DNA of 64,000 nucleotides from Hyphodiscus hymeniophilus (taxonomy: Eukaryota; Ascomycota; Leotiomycetes; Helotiales; Hyphodiscaceae). Shown one piece after another: positions 23,544 through 36,201 of the stretch. The notes beneath the pieces are model-generated. The model did no database searches. It had not been told where the DNA came from and worked only from the letters and a program-made list of their open reading frames with translations. A program made the translations under genes and the position numbers. Location: positions 930,001 through 994,000 of the forward strand of contig VNKQ01000019.1 in the NCBI GenBank assembly GCA_016508695.1, in the 5' to 3' direction. Within the stretch, counting starts at the first letter, position 1, and the number at the start of each line of letters is the position of its first letter.

Positions 23544-25822
23544 ATGCCGTAAGTTGGCGCTTTTGCTGTTGAAATCTTACTTGAGGAATCCCTGCTAATA
23601 CATACCTGCAGTAGCACGACGACCATTCACATAGATACTCACTCACCCACAAACAGCTCGCGATCTGCGCACTCAGAGTCGTTCACGGACGAAGAAGTTT
23701 CGTCCGAAGACCACATCATTTCTGGCTCCGGGAGCCACTCCGACTCCTTGGAGGAGTGGGATCAAGTATATAGCGACGAGATCGAACCTTCGGAGTCGGC
23801 GTCACGTCCAGCTCGAAGTTCAGAAAGGTATAGATCCAGTGAGCATCGGCCTCCTGCTACTCGGGCTCCAACGCGCAGACACACAACGACTGAAAGATCC
23901 GCGCGACGACCACCGGCATCTAGAGTGCATAGAGTGCACCCTGTGCCGGCTCCACCATCAAGCGTGGATCCAGAAGACTACCCAGGCTATGGCCGGGGTT
24001 ATCCTGCTCCACCAGCTGGGCCGTATGGTGGAAGGGTACCCCCGGGCTATGCCCAGAGCTCGTACTCCTCCCCGCTGGAGGACCGTATGCTCCTCCTTTT
24101 GGTGCCCCAGCCCCTGGCGCATTAACACACTATGGACCGCCAGGAGGAGGATATCCCAACTATCCTCCCTCCAACCCTTTCTCTCCCCAACCTCCTCCAA
24201 CGCCCGCTGGTGGGGCTGGATACTTCAATGGCGCACATCATCCAATGTCTGGCCACAACACACCCGCACCATATGGCCATGAGATGATGCCTTTCCCTCC
24301 TCCGCCAATGCCACCTTATGGTTATCAAGGATATCAGCCCCAGCATCAACCACAAATGCCATATTACCCTCAGCAGTGGCCACCAGTTGATCGCGATGGC
24401 TCTCAAACCGGAGATTCGGAGCTGGAGAGAAAATTGGTGGAGATAAATCTTAATTTCGAGAAGGCACAGAATGAAATTGCTTCTCGAGATGCTGCCGAAG
24501 CTGCGAAGGTACAGGCTGAGCGAGAGGCAAAGCTGAAAGCCGAGGCGGATGCGTATGCTGCGAAAAGAGCTGCTGAAGAGAGAGCGGCCTGGGAAGAAAA
24601 ATTGAAGGAAGAGAAAAAGAAGGCCGAAGAAGAAAAAGCCGCATGGGAAAAGAAATTCGAGGAGGAGAAGAAAGCTGCTCAGGCAAGAGGCGCTGAGAAT
24701 GCTAAGAAGCAGATCGAAGCTGAGCGCAAGAAGGCTGAAGAGAAGGCCGCTGAGGAGAAGGCTAGAGCAGATGGCAAGGCTGCTGTCATAAAAGCCGAAG
24801 CCGATGCGAAAGCTGCTGTGGAGAAGGCAGAGGCCGAAGCAAAGGCGGCGATCGAGAAAGCCGAGAAGGAGTCAAAGGAGGCAGTCTTAAAGGCAGAGAA
24901 GGAGTCCAAGGAGGCTGTAGAGAAGGCCGAAAAGGAGGCCAAAGAAGCAGTTGATAAGGCAGAAAAAGAAGCCAAGAGTTCAATCGAGAAAGCACTAGCT
25001 CCGAAGGACGACAAGAAGAAACCGATCAAGTTCAAGGACGCAGTTGGAAGGAAATTCAGCTTTCCATTTCATTTGTGTGCTACATGGGCTGTAAGTAATC
25101 AGATTACTCCCCTTCTTCCTGATACAGCTAATTTTCTTCAGGGTATGGAAGAACTCATCAAACAAGCATTTCTGCATGTCGATGTCATTGGTCCTCATGT
25201 TCTAGAAGGCCATTATGATCTAATCGGACCTAATGGAGAGATCATCTTGCCTCAAGTATGGGAAACGATGATTGAGCCGGATTGGGCGATCTCGATGCAC
25301 ATGTGGCCTATGCCCGAAAAGGCTCCACCAGGCCCTCCTGGCCCTCCGCCCGGGCACCACTTCGATCCTAGGGAACGTCGTCCTGGGAGCAGACACGAGA
25401 GCCGGCATCATGGCCGTGGTGCGCCAGGACCACCTCCACCGCCAAATCACAGAGGAGCTGATCCTCGTGGTGATCCTCGTGGCGATCCTCGAGGCGATCC
25501 TCGCGGCATGGGACCTATGCCTCCTCCAGGCTGGCCACCAGGAGCTCCTCCACCTCCCAGGCCTGCAGGAGGCCCGATGGCTGGTGAACCGCCCATAATT
25601 ATCTTGCCTAACGGTGGTGGGCCATCAAGACCCAGTGGCAGCAGTAGGAGAAAAGCTGAGCCGCCAAAAGGGGTATTGAGTTGGATGGCAGGGTCGAAAC
25701 CCAAGTCGTCGGGAAAAGGTATTTTCATCACCAACATGCTGCAGTATTTGGTGACTTGAAAGACCTGACATTGCGTAGGTCCAAAAAAAGCTGAACAACC
25801 CGGCGCTTGTCTCGTCATGTGA
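23544..25822 (+). CDS. Coiled-coil/hendecad protein with ubiquitin-like (ULD) domain and C-terminal CaaX box; one frameshift
   Basis: Proposed exons are 23544-23548, 23612-25090, 25142-25718 and 25779-25822, about 701 residues once a missing base is allowed for. The start MPSTTTIHIDTHSPTNSS needs a 5-base first exon. Residues about 1-275 are disordered, Ser/Arg- then Pro/Gly/Tyr-rich. Residues about 290-465 are an Ala/Lys/Glu helix ending in six 11-residue repeats. Residues about 471-555 form a ubiquitin-like fold typical of a fungus-specific family (KFKDAVGRKFSFPFHLC, HVDVIGPHVLEGHYDLIGP, WETMIEPDWAISMHMWP). A Pro-rich tail with four DPRG units follows, and splicing yields the C-terminus ACLVM, a CaaX prenylation signal. 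In the C-run at 24070-24073 the frame shifts by one base. Function unknown; membrane anchoring is inferred. Confidence 0.75.
24782..24979 (+). repeat. Six tandem 33-bp units encoding 11-residue amphipathic repeats
   Basis: The units read AVIKAEADAKA, AVEKAEAEAKA, AIEKAEKESKE, AVLKAEKESKE, AVEKAEKEAKE and AVDKAEKEAKS. Period 11 is the hendecad geometry seen in lipid-binding helices such as synuclein, perilipin and LEA proteins, and also in some coiled coils. Confidence 0.85.
25460..25507 (+). repeat. Four tandem 12-bp units encoding DPRG
   Basis: Four in-frame copies of GAYCCTCGNGGN encode DPRGDPRGDPRGDPRG in the Pro-rich tail after the ubiquitin-like domain. Confidence 0.85.
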
Positions 25823-27506
25823 AACCTAACCTCCTTGCCTCTACATCCTTATTCTGGTCTCAACAATCAAATTTCTGCCAATGTTAATATGGTGCGGAGA
25901 TCACAAATGCTCGAAAGCGACGAAAGAACGAAACGAAACGAAACCGACTCTGCGATGTCCGATTACACTCATCTCTTGAATCCGAGAATCCGAGAATCCC
26001 CTGATTCATCATCTTCACCCTCGTCTGCTCTAAGACGAGGCTTTCAATATATGGGCGGCGGAATCTGTTGATTTGATTTCCTTCTTTCCTTCTTCGACCC
26101 TTATGGTATTTGGGTATCTCTTTCTATAGTATGGGATAGATTTTTGATTCAGTGGACTAGTGCAAGGATGGCAGGCTTGGGCGTATGGTTGAAAGCATGG
26201 CAAGCAACGCTGGGTTGGACAGTGGGGACATGACTTTTTCCCGTCCATAAGGGCGGGTTTTGTCTGTCTCAACTTCCGTCCTTCTTGGAGTGGACGATTT
26301 CATTTGTTTGGTCCGCGTCGTGATTACATTGGAGTTGCGTTGTTTAGCGTGCGTTTGATATCTGCGATTTGGATACCTCACTACTGGTCTAGCATTTGGG
26401 ATAAAATCTTGCTTTGAATGCGTTGGGCTGCTTTGGTCATGTGGTACGGTAATGGCGGAACGATTTCGATGATTGAACAGGAATGGCTGGACGTGGGATG
26501 TGTGGAACTTCACTTCCCTTCACTGCACATCTGGGACTTTTCATTTGGGGGTTGGAGGGTTGGACCTCCGAGATTTGAGATGGGGTCCGGAAAAGAGATT
26601 TTCTTCTCATTGGATGTCGGGCGGGGCGCTCAAGGGGAGGGCGTATTTTCATGTCCATAGCAGAATAGCATTGAGCGAAAGGGGTCAACTTCACTTCTTG
26701 GGCACTCGAGTGGCGGGAGATGTATTTGCATTAGCAGAGCGTTTCGGTATACCATATTTTTTTGATAGATCGTTCATAGCAATATACCTAGGAGATTGTT
26801 CGACATTAATGATTCATCTATGTGAAGCCATGGTCTTTTGGTAGGCAGTGTTGATAAAGAGCAGAGAAATTACTGTATCTCCTAAGTGGAAGACAGCCAA
26901 CGAAAACCGTATACTCTCACGCTGCACACAAGTCAAATAGCTGAGTACACTGGCATGTCAGGCACCATAGTGGGGAAAGAGAGGAATTGCTCAGCTAGTT
27001 GGTAGTATTATGATCCCCCAGGCAATGCCAGCCTGCCAGAAAACCAAGACAAGTATGTATCAGGCAGAGCCTGCCACTGGTAGTGAGTGTGCAGAGCCTG
27101 ACTTTGATATCGCATCTTCAATTTCTACCGCCTGGTTGTATATATGTTACTAGACGGAGCACGCTTCAGTCCTTCACACACGTGGAGTTGAGAAGGCAAC
27201 TCATATCCCGTCGTTGGAGGTGGAAGCTCGTGGCCAGATTCCCGGAATCGCCGAGTTGGGCTCTGCTAGCAACTTCGAGTCGATCACGACTGTGTGCCTC
27301 GATTCAATCTCTACCGGCATCATTTCATGTCCATGCTCTTACTATCCCGGATGGTAGCGCTATCTTCACAGATGTTTGGTGAAGAGCAAGCGACCATATT
27401 TATATATTATTTTCAATTTCTATGCATGCTATTTTCCGATAGCCAAAACGCCTTCACATGATTCCCTTTTCAAAGGTAAGTATGCATCGTTATTCGTCTC
27501 TCATCA
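25823..27506. other. Convergent intergenic region
   Basis: About 1.7 kb between two 3' ends. Open frames up to 123 codons around 26418-26844 have no recognised domain and unusual composition. No gene is supported. Confidence 0.5.
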
Positions 27507-30500
27507 TCACATCTTCTCATAACCCACAAAATCCTCCCTCCGGATCCCACTCCTATCACACATACCTCTGAAGATGCCGCCTCTCTCGTATAGCACGAGT
27601 GGGGTGTCCAGCTCAGCAATCTTTCCCTGGTCCATAACACAGATACGATCGTAGTTGATGATCGTCTTCAATCTGTGCGCGATGCAAAGCAACGTCTTGC
27701 CCCTGAATCCCGTCGCAATAGTGCGCTGAATCTTATCGTCCGTCTCCATATCTACACTAGATGTCGCCTCATCGCATACAATAATCTGGGAGCCCCGGAC
27801 AAGAGCACGAGCCAAAGCCATGAGCTGTCTCTGACCAAGCGAGAAGTTAAGACCTTCGTCCTCAACGATACCGTCGAGATGAATTCTCCCAGGAGATTTG
27901 TCGTCGAGGCTAGCTTCTGAGGACACGAGATCAGATTGGCGGAGTGCGGACCAGAGTTCGAGATCGGTGTGTTCGCTGAAGGGATCCAGATTGCTTCTGA
28001 TCGTTCCCTTGAACAGGGTCGGGTCTTGTGGGATGATGGCCAGACGTGAGCGCAGGTCGTGGAGACCGATGGTACTAATGTCCAAGCCATCGATTTTGAT
28101 TGATCCGCCGGAGAGTTCGACGAGACGGAAGAGCGTCGACATAATGCTGGATTTTCCAGCGCCAGTTCTCCCAACCACTCCGATTCTTTCACCACCTTTG
28201 ACGTGCATGTTCAAACCCGAGAGGACGAGTGGGAGGTTCTCGCGATAACGCATCTGCACATTGTCGAAGATGATCTCCCCAGACTCGGGCCAAGATTCGC
28301 GGACTTCGACTGTATGAAGAGGTGCTTCTTCTTCGAGGTAGTTACCATAATAGTGTAGACGTTCGGTAGCGTTCATGCCATTTTCGACTTCAGCCAACTG
28401 GCGCACCGTGAATTGGATCATTTGGACAATAGAGAGGATATAGCTCAAAACCAGACCAGCTATCGATGGATTAACGTTGAATCTTGAGGTGACGACCAAG
28501 ATACCCGTGACAAAGACGAGAAGGTTGCCGATGACATCTAGTCGAGTTGAAAGCCACCGCTGATTGGCGAATGTGAGGAAATATGCACTGTTCATTTCAT
28601 CGATCGAGTCTCTGATGTTCTTGATGAATCGATCTGTCAAACCGTAGGCTCTGATAGACGATGTTCCGGAGAGTCCTTCACTGAATTTGGCAAAGACGTG
28701 AGATCGTAAGACGGATTCGAATCGCTTCATCTCCCGCGCAGATGATCTGTAGTAGCTCGCGGAGAACAAGAAGAGCACGAAGAGAGGCCCAAGGGCAATA
28801 GCGAAGTAATAGAAGTAGGCAATGATCAGTGCAAACACGGCTGTAATATTGGCCAACGTCAAGAAGTACATTCTCATGGCATCGGTCAGATTGTTGTCCA
28901 TGACGTCAACGTCGCGAGAGAACCGGTTAGTAATTCTACCAAGAGGCGTTGTGTCGAAATAGGACATTGGTGCTCGGAGGGTTCGAGTTATAGCAGCTTT
29001 GAGCATGTTCTTACTCGCAGTCGTACCCATCATCGTAAGGGAGAAAGCGAAGAAGAAAAGCAGAAGAGCCTGCGATGCACCCTAGAAATCAAGCAAGTTA
29101 GTAAATACTTCTTCCGAAACTGTCTCCATAGAAAAGGAGGCTCGCAGACATGCTCCGCAAGTACTTCGTGCCGAAACGGTCTGATTTAGGTAGGACATGT
29201 TTCCCAGCGACGTACCAAAGCACCATAAACTCCAATATAGACACCTTTCGAGTACCCGAATTTGTTACTCGTCCACCAACTCAGCCACAAACTTGTAGCG
29301 ATATTTGCGCCTTGAGAAGCTATAAGAAGGCCGATGACCAGAGGGGCGTTAAGTAAAGTGCCGGATGCCCGGACATAATCGTTGTACACCGACCAAGGTA
29401 CACTCTTGACAGCTCTCTCTTCGGCTTGCATCAGAGCCGGTGCCTTGTGTTTCTTCTTCTTCATTGTTTTCTTTTCGCCTTCAATCTCATCATCATTGAC
29501 ATTCTCGACTTCCTCTTGCTTCTCTTCGACGGCAGTGGTTTCCATCAGTAATTGAAATCCACTATGGTCTTTCATGAGATTGTCAAAGGTATCGATCGCT
29601 TGGATCTTGCCATCCTCAAGCCAAATAATCCTATCACAACGATTGAGAACCCACAGCTGGTGAGTAGCAAGAATTCGAGATTTATTCTTCAGTAGTCCCA
29701 TGATGGCATGATCGAATATGTGACGGCCTACATGGGCATCAACAGCTGATAGGGGATCGTCCATCAGTACCAAGTCCGCATCGAAATATATAGCTCGAGC
29801 AATATTGAGACGTTGCTTTTGGCCACCTGACACAGTGATTCCGCGCTCACCGATCTCGGTTTGATCGCCATTTGGAAGCATGTCAAGATCGGCTTGTAGA
29901 GCGCAAGCTTCAATCACTTGGTTGTACCTGGTGAGAGATTTAGCGAGGACACTCTGACATACGAGGATGGTGCTAAATTATACGAGATTGGAGTAAGACA
30001 TACCAGCTCTTATCTATATCCTTTCCAAAGAGAATGTTCTCCCTGACAGTAGCGTTTTGGATCCATGCGTACTGTGGGCAAAAGGCTCGGCTAGCCCCCA
30101 GAACCATTTCTCCACGTGTTCTCCTCATATCACCTGCGAGGGCAGCCAAAAGAGAGCTCTTACCACTTCCCACGCCACCAATGACAGCTACCAATTCATT
30201 TCGTCCGATCGAAAAGTTCATATTGTGTAGCTTAAACGGATCTCGGTCTTCGACCAATGTACTTGCATTGTCTGGGGTATCTATACCAGAAGAGTCGACG
30301 TTTGATGGTTTGAGCTTCGCCGCGGCCTTTTCTTCCTTGGCAGCTTGCTTTTGAGCATTCTTTTGGATTTTGATCTCCTCCTTCGTCTGCTTCTTCGCAT
30401 TCACAGGCAGACTCGCTCTGTCTGGGTCTCGAGTTGCGGTACGTTCCCAGGTGAAGTCTGCATGTTCCATCTCCACTGCGTTGTTTGCACCTAAATCGAG

Positions 30501-32181
30501 TTTGGCTTCGCCTTCTGTTTCTTCGCTCATCAAGTAATCTTGGATACGATAGACCGAAGACCAGGCATCAATCACCTGGCCTATGACCAAAGGCAGCAAG
30601 TTGAGAGGTAATCGCAGGGAATTGAAGAGTGCTAAGGAAGAGAAAATATGTGCAGGTGCCAGATCGTGGTTGGTGAGCGAGTACGTAATGAAGGCTATCA
30701 TGGATGCGAAGATGGGCATCGACATAGACACCGCGTTTATGGCGTTTCGGATGGCTAGCAGAATCTGGATAGAATGGATTTCGCGTTTTCTGATTTCGTT
30801 CAAGCGGTGCAGGAAAGCTTCTTCCCATCCGAAGAACTTTACGAATCTGACGGCCTGTAGAATTTCTTGTGTGAGGCTGACTCTCTGGTCCGTGATCTTA
30901 TTGATAGCTCGTCTCCTGGCGAACAGAACTTTGACAGCTTTTGTCAATAACGGGAGACCAACAACGAGTAATGCGAAGCCTGCGACACCACTATATGTCA
31001 GGTTGACAATAAGAAGGATCAAGGTAATGATGCAGGCGATTGGCGAGGTCCAGATTAAGTGGAACATGCCAGAAGCCTGGTCAATACGATAGGTATCAAC
31101 AGACATCAAGTTGACCACTCGTCCATTTGCCCAACCTGTCCCGTCACCAGATATGCCCTTTCCGGCATCTGGGGTATTCTTTGCGCCCTTCTTGGCCTCC
31201 TTTTTGCTCCCTTTGGACCCCTTAACCTCTTCTGCCATCGCATCGTCCTCTCCACCTTCTTTGATTGCTCGACCACCAGCCTTTGCACGTCCGGATATTT
31301 TCAAAGACTTCTCAAAAATGAGAGAAATTAAGACCGCTCTACATTGTCCACCGACCATCATTCCCCGATAGATGAAGTGGTTCGTACCCAAGCTTTGGCA
31401 CATCTGCATAAATGTGATTCCGAAGACGAGTCCCAATCCCTTCCCGATGTGCGGGACTGGCTTACCCTCCTTTTGCGCAACATAGGCATCCGTGGCGAAC
31501 TGGATGAGATATCGCAGCGTGAATGGCGAGATGACCTGGAAGATATTCGCAAAGAACTGGCAGATTCCACCTATCCAGAACTCGGTCTGGAAGGTCTCGT
31601 GCATTGCAAATAGCAGCGGATACTTGTCTCCTCGCGCCACCCTCGTCGTGAACGAAGCCTTGAGCTTCTCGGTCATCACATCCGCCGATCGGTTTGGATT
31701 CACGGTCCAGATATCGTTCTGCTCCAGCGGCCTCTTGTATCCAGTCTGGGGACATCAGCAGGTGCCTTTCTTTCGGTACCAGGGCACTTACACTCATGAG
31801 TGGAGCCATCCATTGGAAATAGACCAGACTCAGGAACGGCGCAGTGTATTCTCTGCAGACCTGCCTGACCTCTGGCACTGGAGGGATCCTGCCCCATCTC
31901 AAAGGATTGTAGTTCTTGTACCATGGCTTCTTGCGTGGTTCGACGTTCGACTCGGTTCTGGTCACCGCGCTGGTGGTTGTAGCATAGCTCTTGGTCTGCC
32001 GGAGGTGCGGTCTCTCCTCCTTCTCGGACAGGCTGTGAGTTGCAGAGTCTGCAAAAGATCTGGTATCTATAAAGTCCTTCTCCTCACCGTCCACGTCGAG
32101 AGGTTCGTCCGCCTCGGTGGCGTTTGCCGAGGCAACTGGGTCCTTTGGGCCATATTCCTTTTCTTGTCCAGCGTCTGTCAT
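27507..32181 (-). CDS. yor1: ABCC-type multidrug exporter, Yor1-like
   Basis: Minus-strand exons 32181-31792, 31745-30004, 29927-29216 and 29081-27507 give 1,472 residues, usual for Yor1. After a cytosolic acidic N-terminus come YKNYNPLRWGRIPPVPEVR and FQWMAPLMSTGYKRPLEQND, typical of the Yor1 group. TMD1 is followed by NBD1 (Walker A GGVGSGKSS near residue 652, signature VSGGQKQRL, Walker B LVLMDDPLSAVD). TMD2 is followed by NBD2 (Walker A GRTGAGKSS near 1252, signature FSLGQRQLM, Walker B IIVCDEATSSVD). NBD1 has Asp in place of the catalytic Glu, the normal asymmetry of ABCC transporters. A Lys-rich linker lies in the first cytosolic loop (KGSKKEAKKGAKN). Role: ATP-driven efflux of organic anions, drugs or lipids at the plasma membrane. 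Confidence 0.92.
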
Positions 32182-33680
32182 GATGGGAATTCGAGATCAA
32201 CGACAGGAGGCAACTCCATGGAACGTAGAAGAGAGAGCGTTGGGGAGGAAGAGTGGGAGTGTGAGGGAAAGTGGAAGTGGGAGTCTGGACAATCCGTATA
32301 TATTGACCAGGTAGACCGACTCGGTCCCGAAGCGGAGTGGCCCTTTGGTGCATTTTTTTGTTGCAGGGATGTGAAGGTAATGGATTGTGGCATGTCCAGA
32401 TGCGGCCTTAGGGAACGGGCACGGGAGGTTCAGTTCACCGACGTGTGCTCTTCTTATCTGCTCTTCTTTCTCTCTTGAATAATCTTGATTTCTTACGATA
32501 TCCAGTCTTGATTGGGTAATGACGCATAGTGTTTCATTGATGCACCTCATGGCTGGTGTTGTGGAACCAGACTAACAAAGAGGGAAAGCTTGTCGTTGCC
32601 AAGACTAGACTAGTAGAGTCTTCGTCACGTCCTGGAGTGCTTACTATTTACTATTTACTATTTACTATTTTCCAGTATCGAAACAGTCTACGAGGCTCAC
32701 GGAAGTCTATCATTATGTCCCTAAAACATCCTTCAAAAGAGATCTTCAAAAGGGACATATAAAGATGCAGACATTATTAGCATGCAGCTTCGACTTCACC
32801 AAGTAGAGCGGTAATAGGTACTGCTCGTTTAGTATCAGTATCTCTATCTTCAATCGATCCTAGCCCTCGCCAGTTGTTTTCTTCTTGCATTGTTGCCTAT
32901 GCCAATTCCACATCCACAACCCACCTACAGTCCCACCCCTTAACCTTCGAGGTACCTTAGGCTTCACTTCAAGCGAAGCTTCAGAAACAAGCATCTCATC
33001 ATTCCCATAAGTCACCATAGTCTAGGCATCACAGCACCAGCAGTCTAGTAAGTATGTAGTAGATGGCCGGCCAGTAGTATCTAGCGAGCATTCCGGAGTT
33101 AACGGAATCTCACACCCCTCAACGTCCGCCCCCCCCGTTCTTGCTTTGTAATTGATGGGGCAGATCCCTCGTAGCGGTGAAGAGGGGTCGATTACGAGGT
33201 CGCGGAGTAGGTAGGTACGGATACGGAGTGAACGAGGTAGACCGTAAAGGAGGAAAGTCTCAACGTAATCACTCGTCCTAATTGAGGATTTGAAATCGGG
33301 ATGCGAGCGCTTCGATGGGCTTGCTATCTTCGTCAAGAGATCTTGTGCGTAACTCCAGCTCTGAGTCGATATCTCGGTCTATATCGATTGTATCATTGTT
33401 TATATTTGAACTATCAAGAACTACAAGCGGGGTATGAAGCAGAATAAGGTAGGTAAGGTAAGGTAGGTTGGAACCCTTTCAGTTTATCTTATCCTTGGGT
33501 TCAGCCTGTCACGTGACATGCGGGGTAGGTTCACTGCCCAAGTCGACTGACCTCGTCGATCAACCCGGTGAAACAAAACCCGTAAAAGAGTCTGTGGTGG
33601 GGAGTAGGTACAAAAGCTTGATGGTGATTCCCAAACTTCTGAAATGATTGATCGTCATGGGTAATGACAGAATGATTGAC
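32182..33680. other. Promoter of yor1 and 3' flank of the Zn2Cys6 gene
   Basis: About 1.5 kb without a supported gene. It contains the short tandem repeat at 32641 and a GGTAGGTAAGGTAAGGTAGG tract near 33450. Confidence 0.5.
32641..32668. repeat. Microsatellite, 7-bp unit TTACTAT x4
   Basis: Four perfect head-to-tail copies of TTACTAT. No coding sequence overlaps. Confidence 0.85.
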
Positions 33681-36201
33681 CTAGAAGAAGCGGTTGATAT
33701 CATCCCCCTCCATCAATCCCAGGTCATTCCATTCTCCCGCCATGGTCATAAACTGCGTGTACCCATCAAGTCCGAAGCCCGTCTCCTGCTGGCCCGAGAC
33801 AAGCTCCCCCACTGCTTGGAGATCCAGCCATGAGAACTCATCCGGCGTGGTGTAGAAGGTGGTGGGTTGAGGGACGCCTGGAATTACCGCCGATCCATGA
33901 TGGTTTGTTGACGTAGCGCTGTTGTTGCTTTGGTTCCCCGCCCCATTTTGGCCATCTTTCCGCTGCCAAAGCCGCTCTAGGAGTTGGGAATACCTGGATG
34001 TGAAATCGTTTTGTCTCACGCTCGCTTTTTGCAAATGGCGGATCACGTCGCGAATCATTTGACGAATTCCTAGTTTCTCTTGGGCGCTGAGGACATCGAA
34101 TGACCAGGCCTGAGACGTGATAAGTAAGGGTATTCTAGGTCATGATAGAGGCATACCTTGTAGAGAAAAACAGCGGAATTGACGCAGTATCTGAGAGAAT
34201 GTGAGTAAGAAGTAGACACTGATTGGTAGTACTGACAGTGAGAATCGCAGTGGCATAAATCTTAGACAATTCTCTGCATCAACATAGCAATTGATTATGC
34301 TAATCAACGACTTCGCTGCATCCACTGATTCGTAGATGAAGCGTGCGTCCGGTAGCGACGGTACACCATTATGTGGAGGCTCGTCTTTCATACCTGGCAT
34401 GCCTCTAGCTGCCACCGCTCGCGATACAGTTGCTTGAAAAGCATACGCATTTGTATACAGCCTTAGGTACTCATATGACATCTGAAGTGCTGCTTTGATA
34501 TTAGGTGGACCTGTTCGGTGGGTTAGCGATGAAATATACCATCGAAAGTCAAAAACTCACATGTCAGGGTGAGCCAATTGCTTTTCCATCCTACAATCGC
34601 ACTCCTGAAATCATCCACATATTTGACATAATTGCCTGCCAGCATTAGGCGCATCGAGTTACCCATACCTGAGTACAGGACATCGTGGACGTTACTGAAT
34701 AGTTGGACCAAATCCAAATTCGCTTGAAGAATACTCGCATAATCTGTTTCGTCCTCGGATTGAGGTTGCAACGACGGGAAGTCATCAAAGGTACGACGTC
34801 CGTTTCGGACGCCCGTAAGAGCTACCGGACCTCGAGACCAAAAAGCTCGACCGATTCTGGCGGAAAGGGATCGATCCGAAATGTAGCAAGCTGCGAAATA
34901 TTTAGCATTCCTAACCGAGTGAGTATTTCGACACTAACCTGCCCACGTCACGCGTCTTCGATTGAACTGTGCGGCTTTGTCTTCATCCTCATGCTTGATC
35001 GCGGTCCGATCCAATCCTAGGAAGTAGCCGATTCGCAAGGCAAGTCCAACATGCATCCAGGCTGCCCGATCTTCCTCGCCACAGCCGACTTCTCTCGCCT
35101 CGGAAAGAGAGTCTTGGGGTTCCCATTCTGCCAGTAATAGGAGAGCCTCCACAGCTTCTACATCACACTTCTTGCCTGCGGAGAGTTCGGAGACGAGCTG
35201 ATGCATATATGATGAACATGTGCGCAGAATCTCCTCTCCTTGTGGTAGGTCTCTAGCTGCGACTGTGATTATAGCAGTGAGCAGGTGAGGTTCCTGAGTG
35301 GCGATATACTGTAGAGAATCTGGGTCAAAACATCTTCTGGGAGCAATGGGTAAGTGAGGATGATAGTATTGTTTGAATCTGCAAGGTCAGTACCCGAGGT
35401 TCTCGCAATAGGAAAGTGGATTACCTGGTAACCAGTTGGGAGACTTGAGCTGTTGATAAGAGACCTTGGGCCACAAGTGGATACTGGAGCGGTCCATTCA
35501 AGACTTGCTCAACTCCGTTTCTTCGACTCTGTAACGGCGACATAGTCTCAGCCGTGTCGTACCTATGGCCCGGTGGTCCACGAGCTTCGAGGTGAGCGAC
35601 ATGACTCAAGAGATTCAATGCATCGGATGTTGAATGTAAGTCAGTTGCCGCAATTGTCTCTTCAATATTGGCAGGAGTTATGGATTCTTCCGGCTGGAAG
35701 CTATCCTGGTCAGCTGTCGGCTGTTGATGGAAGGCTCCAAGAGCGGCATTTGATTGTTCTGAGGTGTCTGAATATGCCAGGCCATGGAGTTGGCTGTCGT
35801 TGATGGCGGGTACAATGCTCTGATTTGCCGAATATTAGCACTCGTTATTACGTTCCTTGATTTCTCTTGGACGACAGCCGGACAGACAGGTAGATATTGA
35901 TGGCCTGAGTGAAGCGAGAAAACACGCACCCTTTTCGGGACCCGTCGTCCACCCCGCTTGGAAGTCGCAAGAACACAGTCAACCTGGGCACGAGAGCATG
36001 TTGCACACGGAGGCACGCCTGGTTCCCCCAAAGAGTCCCTGCAGATGCAGAGATTAGAAAGCTAAAGGGCTTCATCAAGCGAAATAGATGTATTTGTATG
36101 TCCTGATTGAGTTCTACTACTCACAGATTGCACTTGGATTTTCTCTGTCGGCACCGGACGCAAGCTCTCGAGATGCGTTTTGTCGGGGGTTTGGATTGCA
36201 T
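33681..36201 (-). CDS. Zn2Cys6 (GAL4-type) transcription factor
   Basis: Eight minus-strand exons (36201-36125, 36038-35930, 35819-35425, 35378-34939, 34890-34561, 34510-34237, 34190-34157, 34109-33681) give 695 residues. An 86-bp intron splits the DNA-binding domain. Spliced, it is CVRCRQRKSKC, a 12-residue loop, then CATCSRAQVDC, an exact CX2CX6CX12CX2CX6C zinc cluster at about residues 14-46. The middle homology region follows (WMHVGLALRIGYFLGLDRT; SLSARIGRAFWSRGP). The C-terminus is Asn/Thr-rich. Its promoter is shared with the divergent MFS gene, so the carrier is a natural candidate target; that is an inference. Confidence 0.88.
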
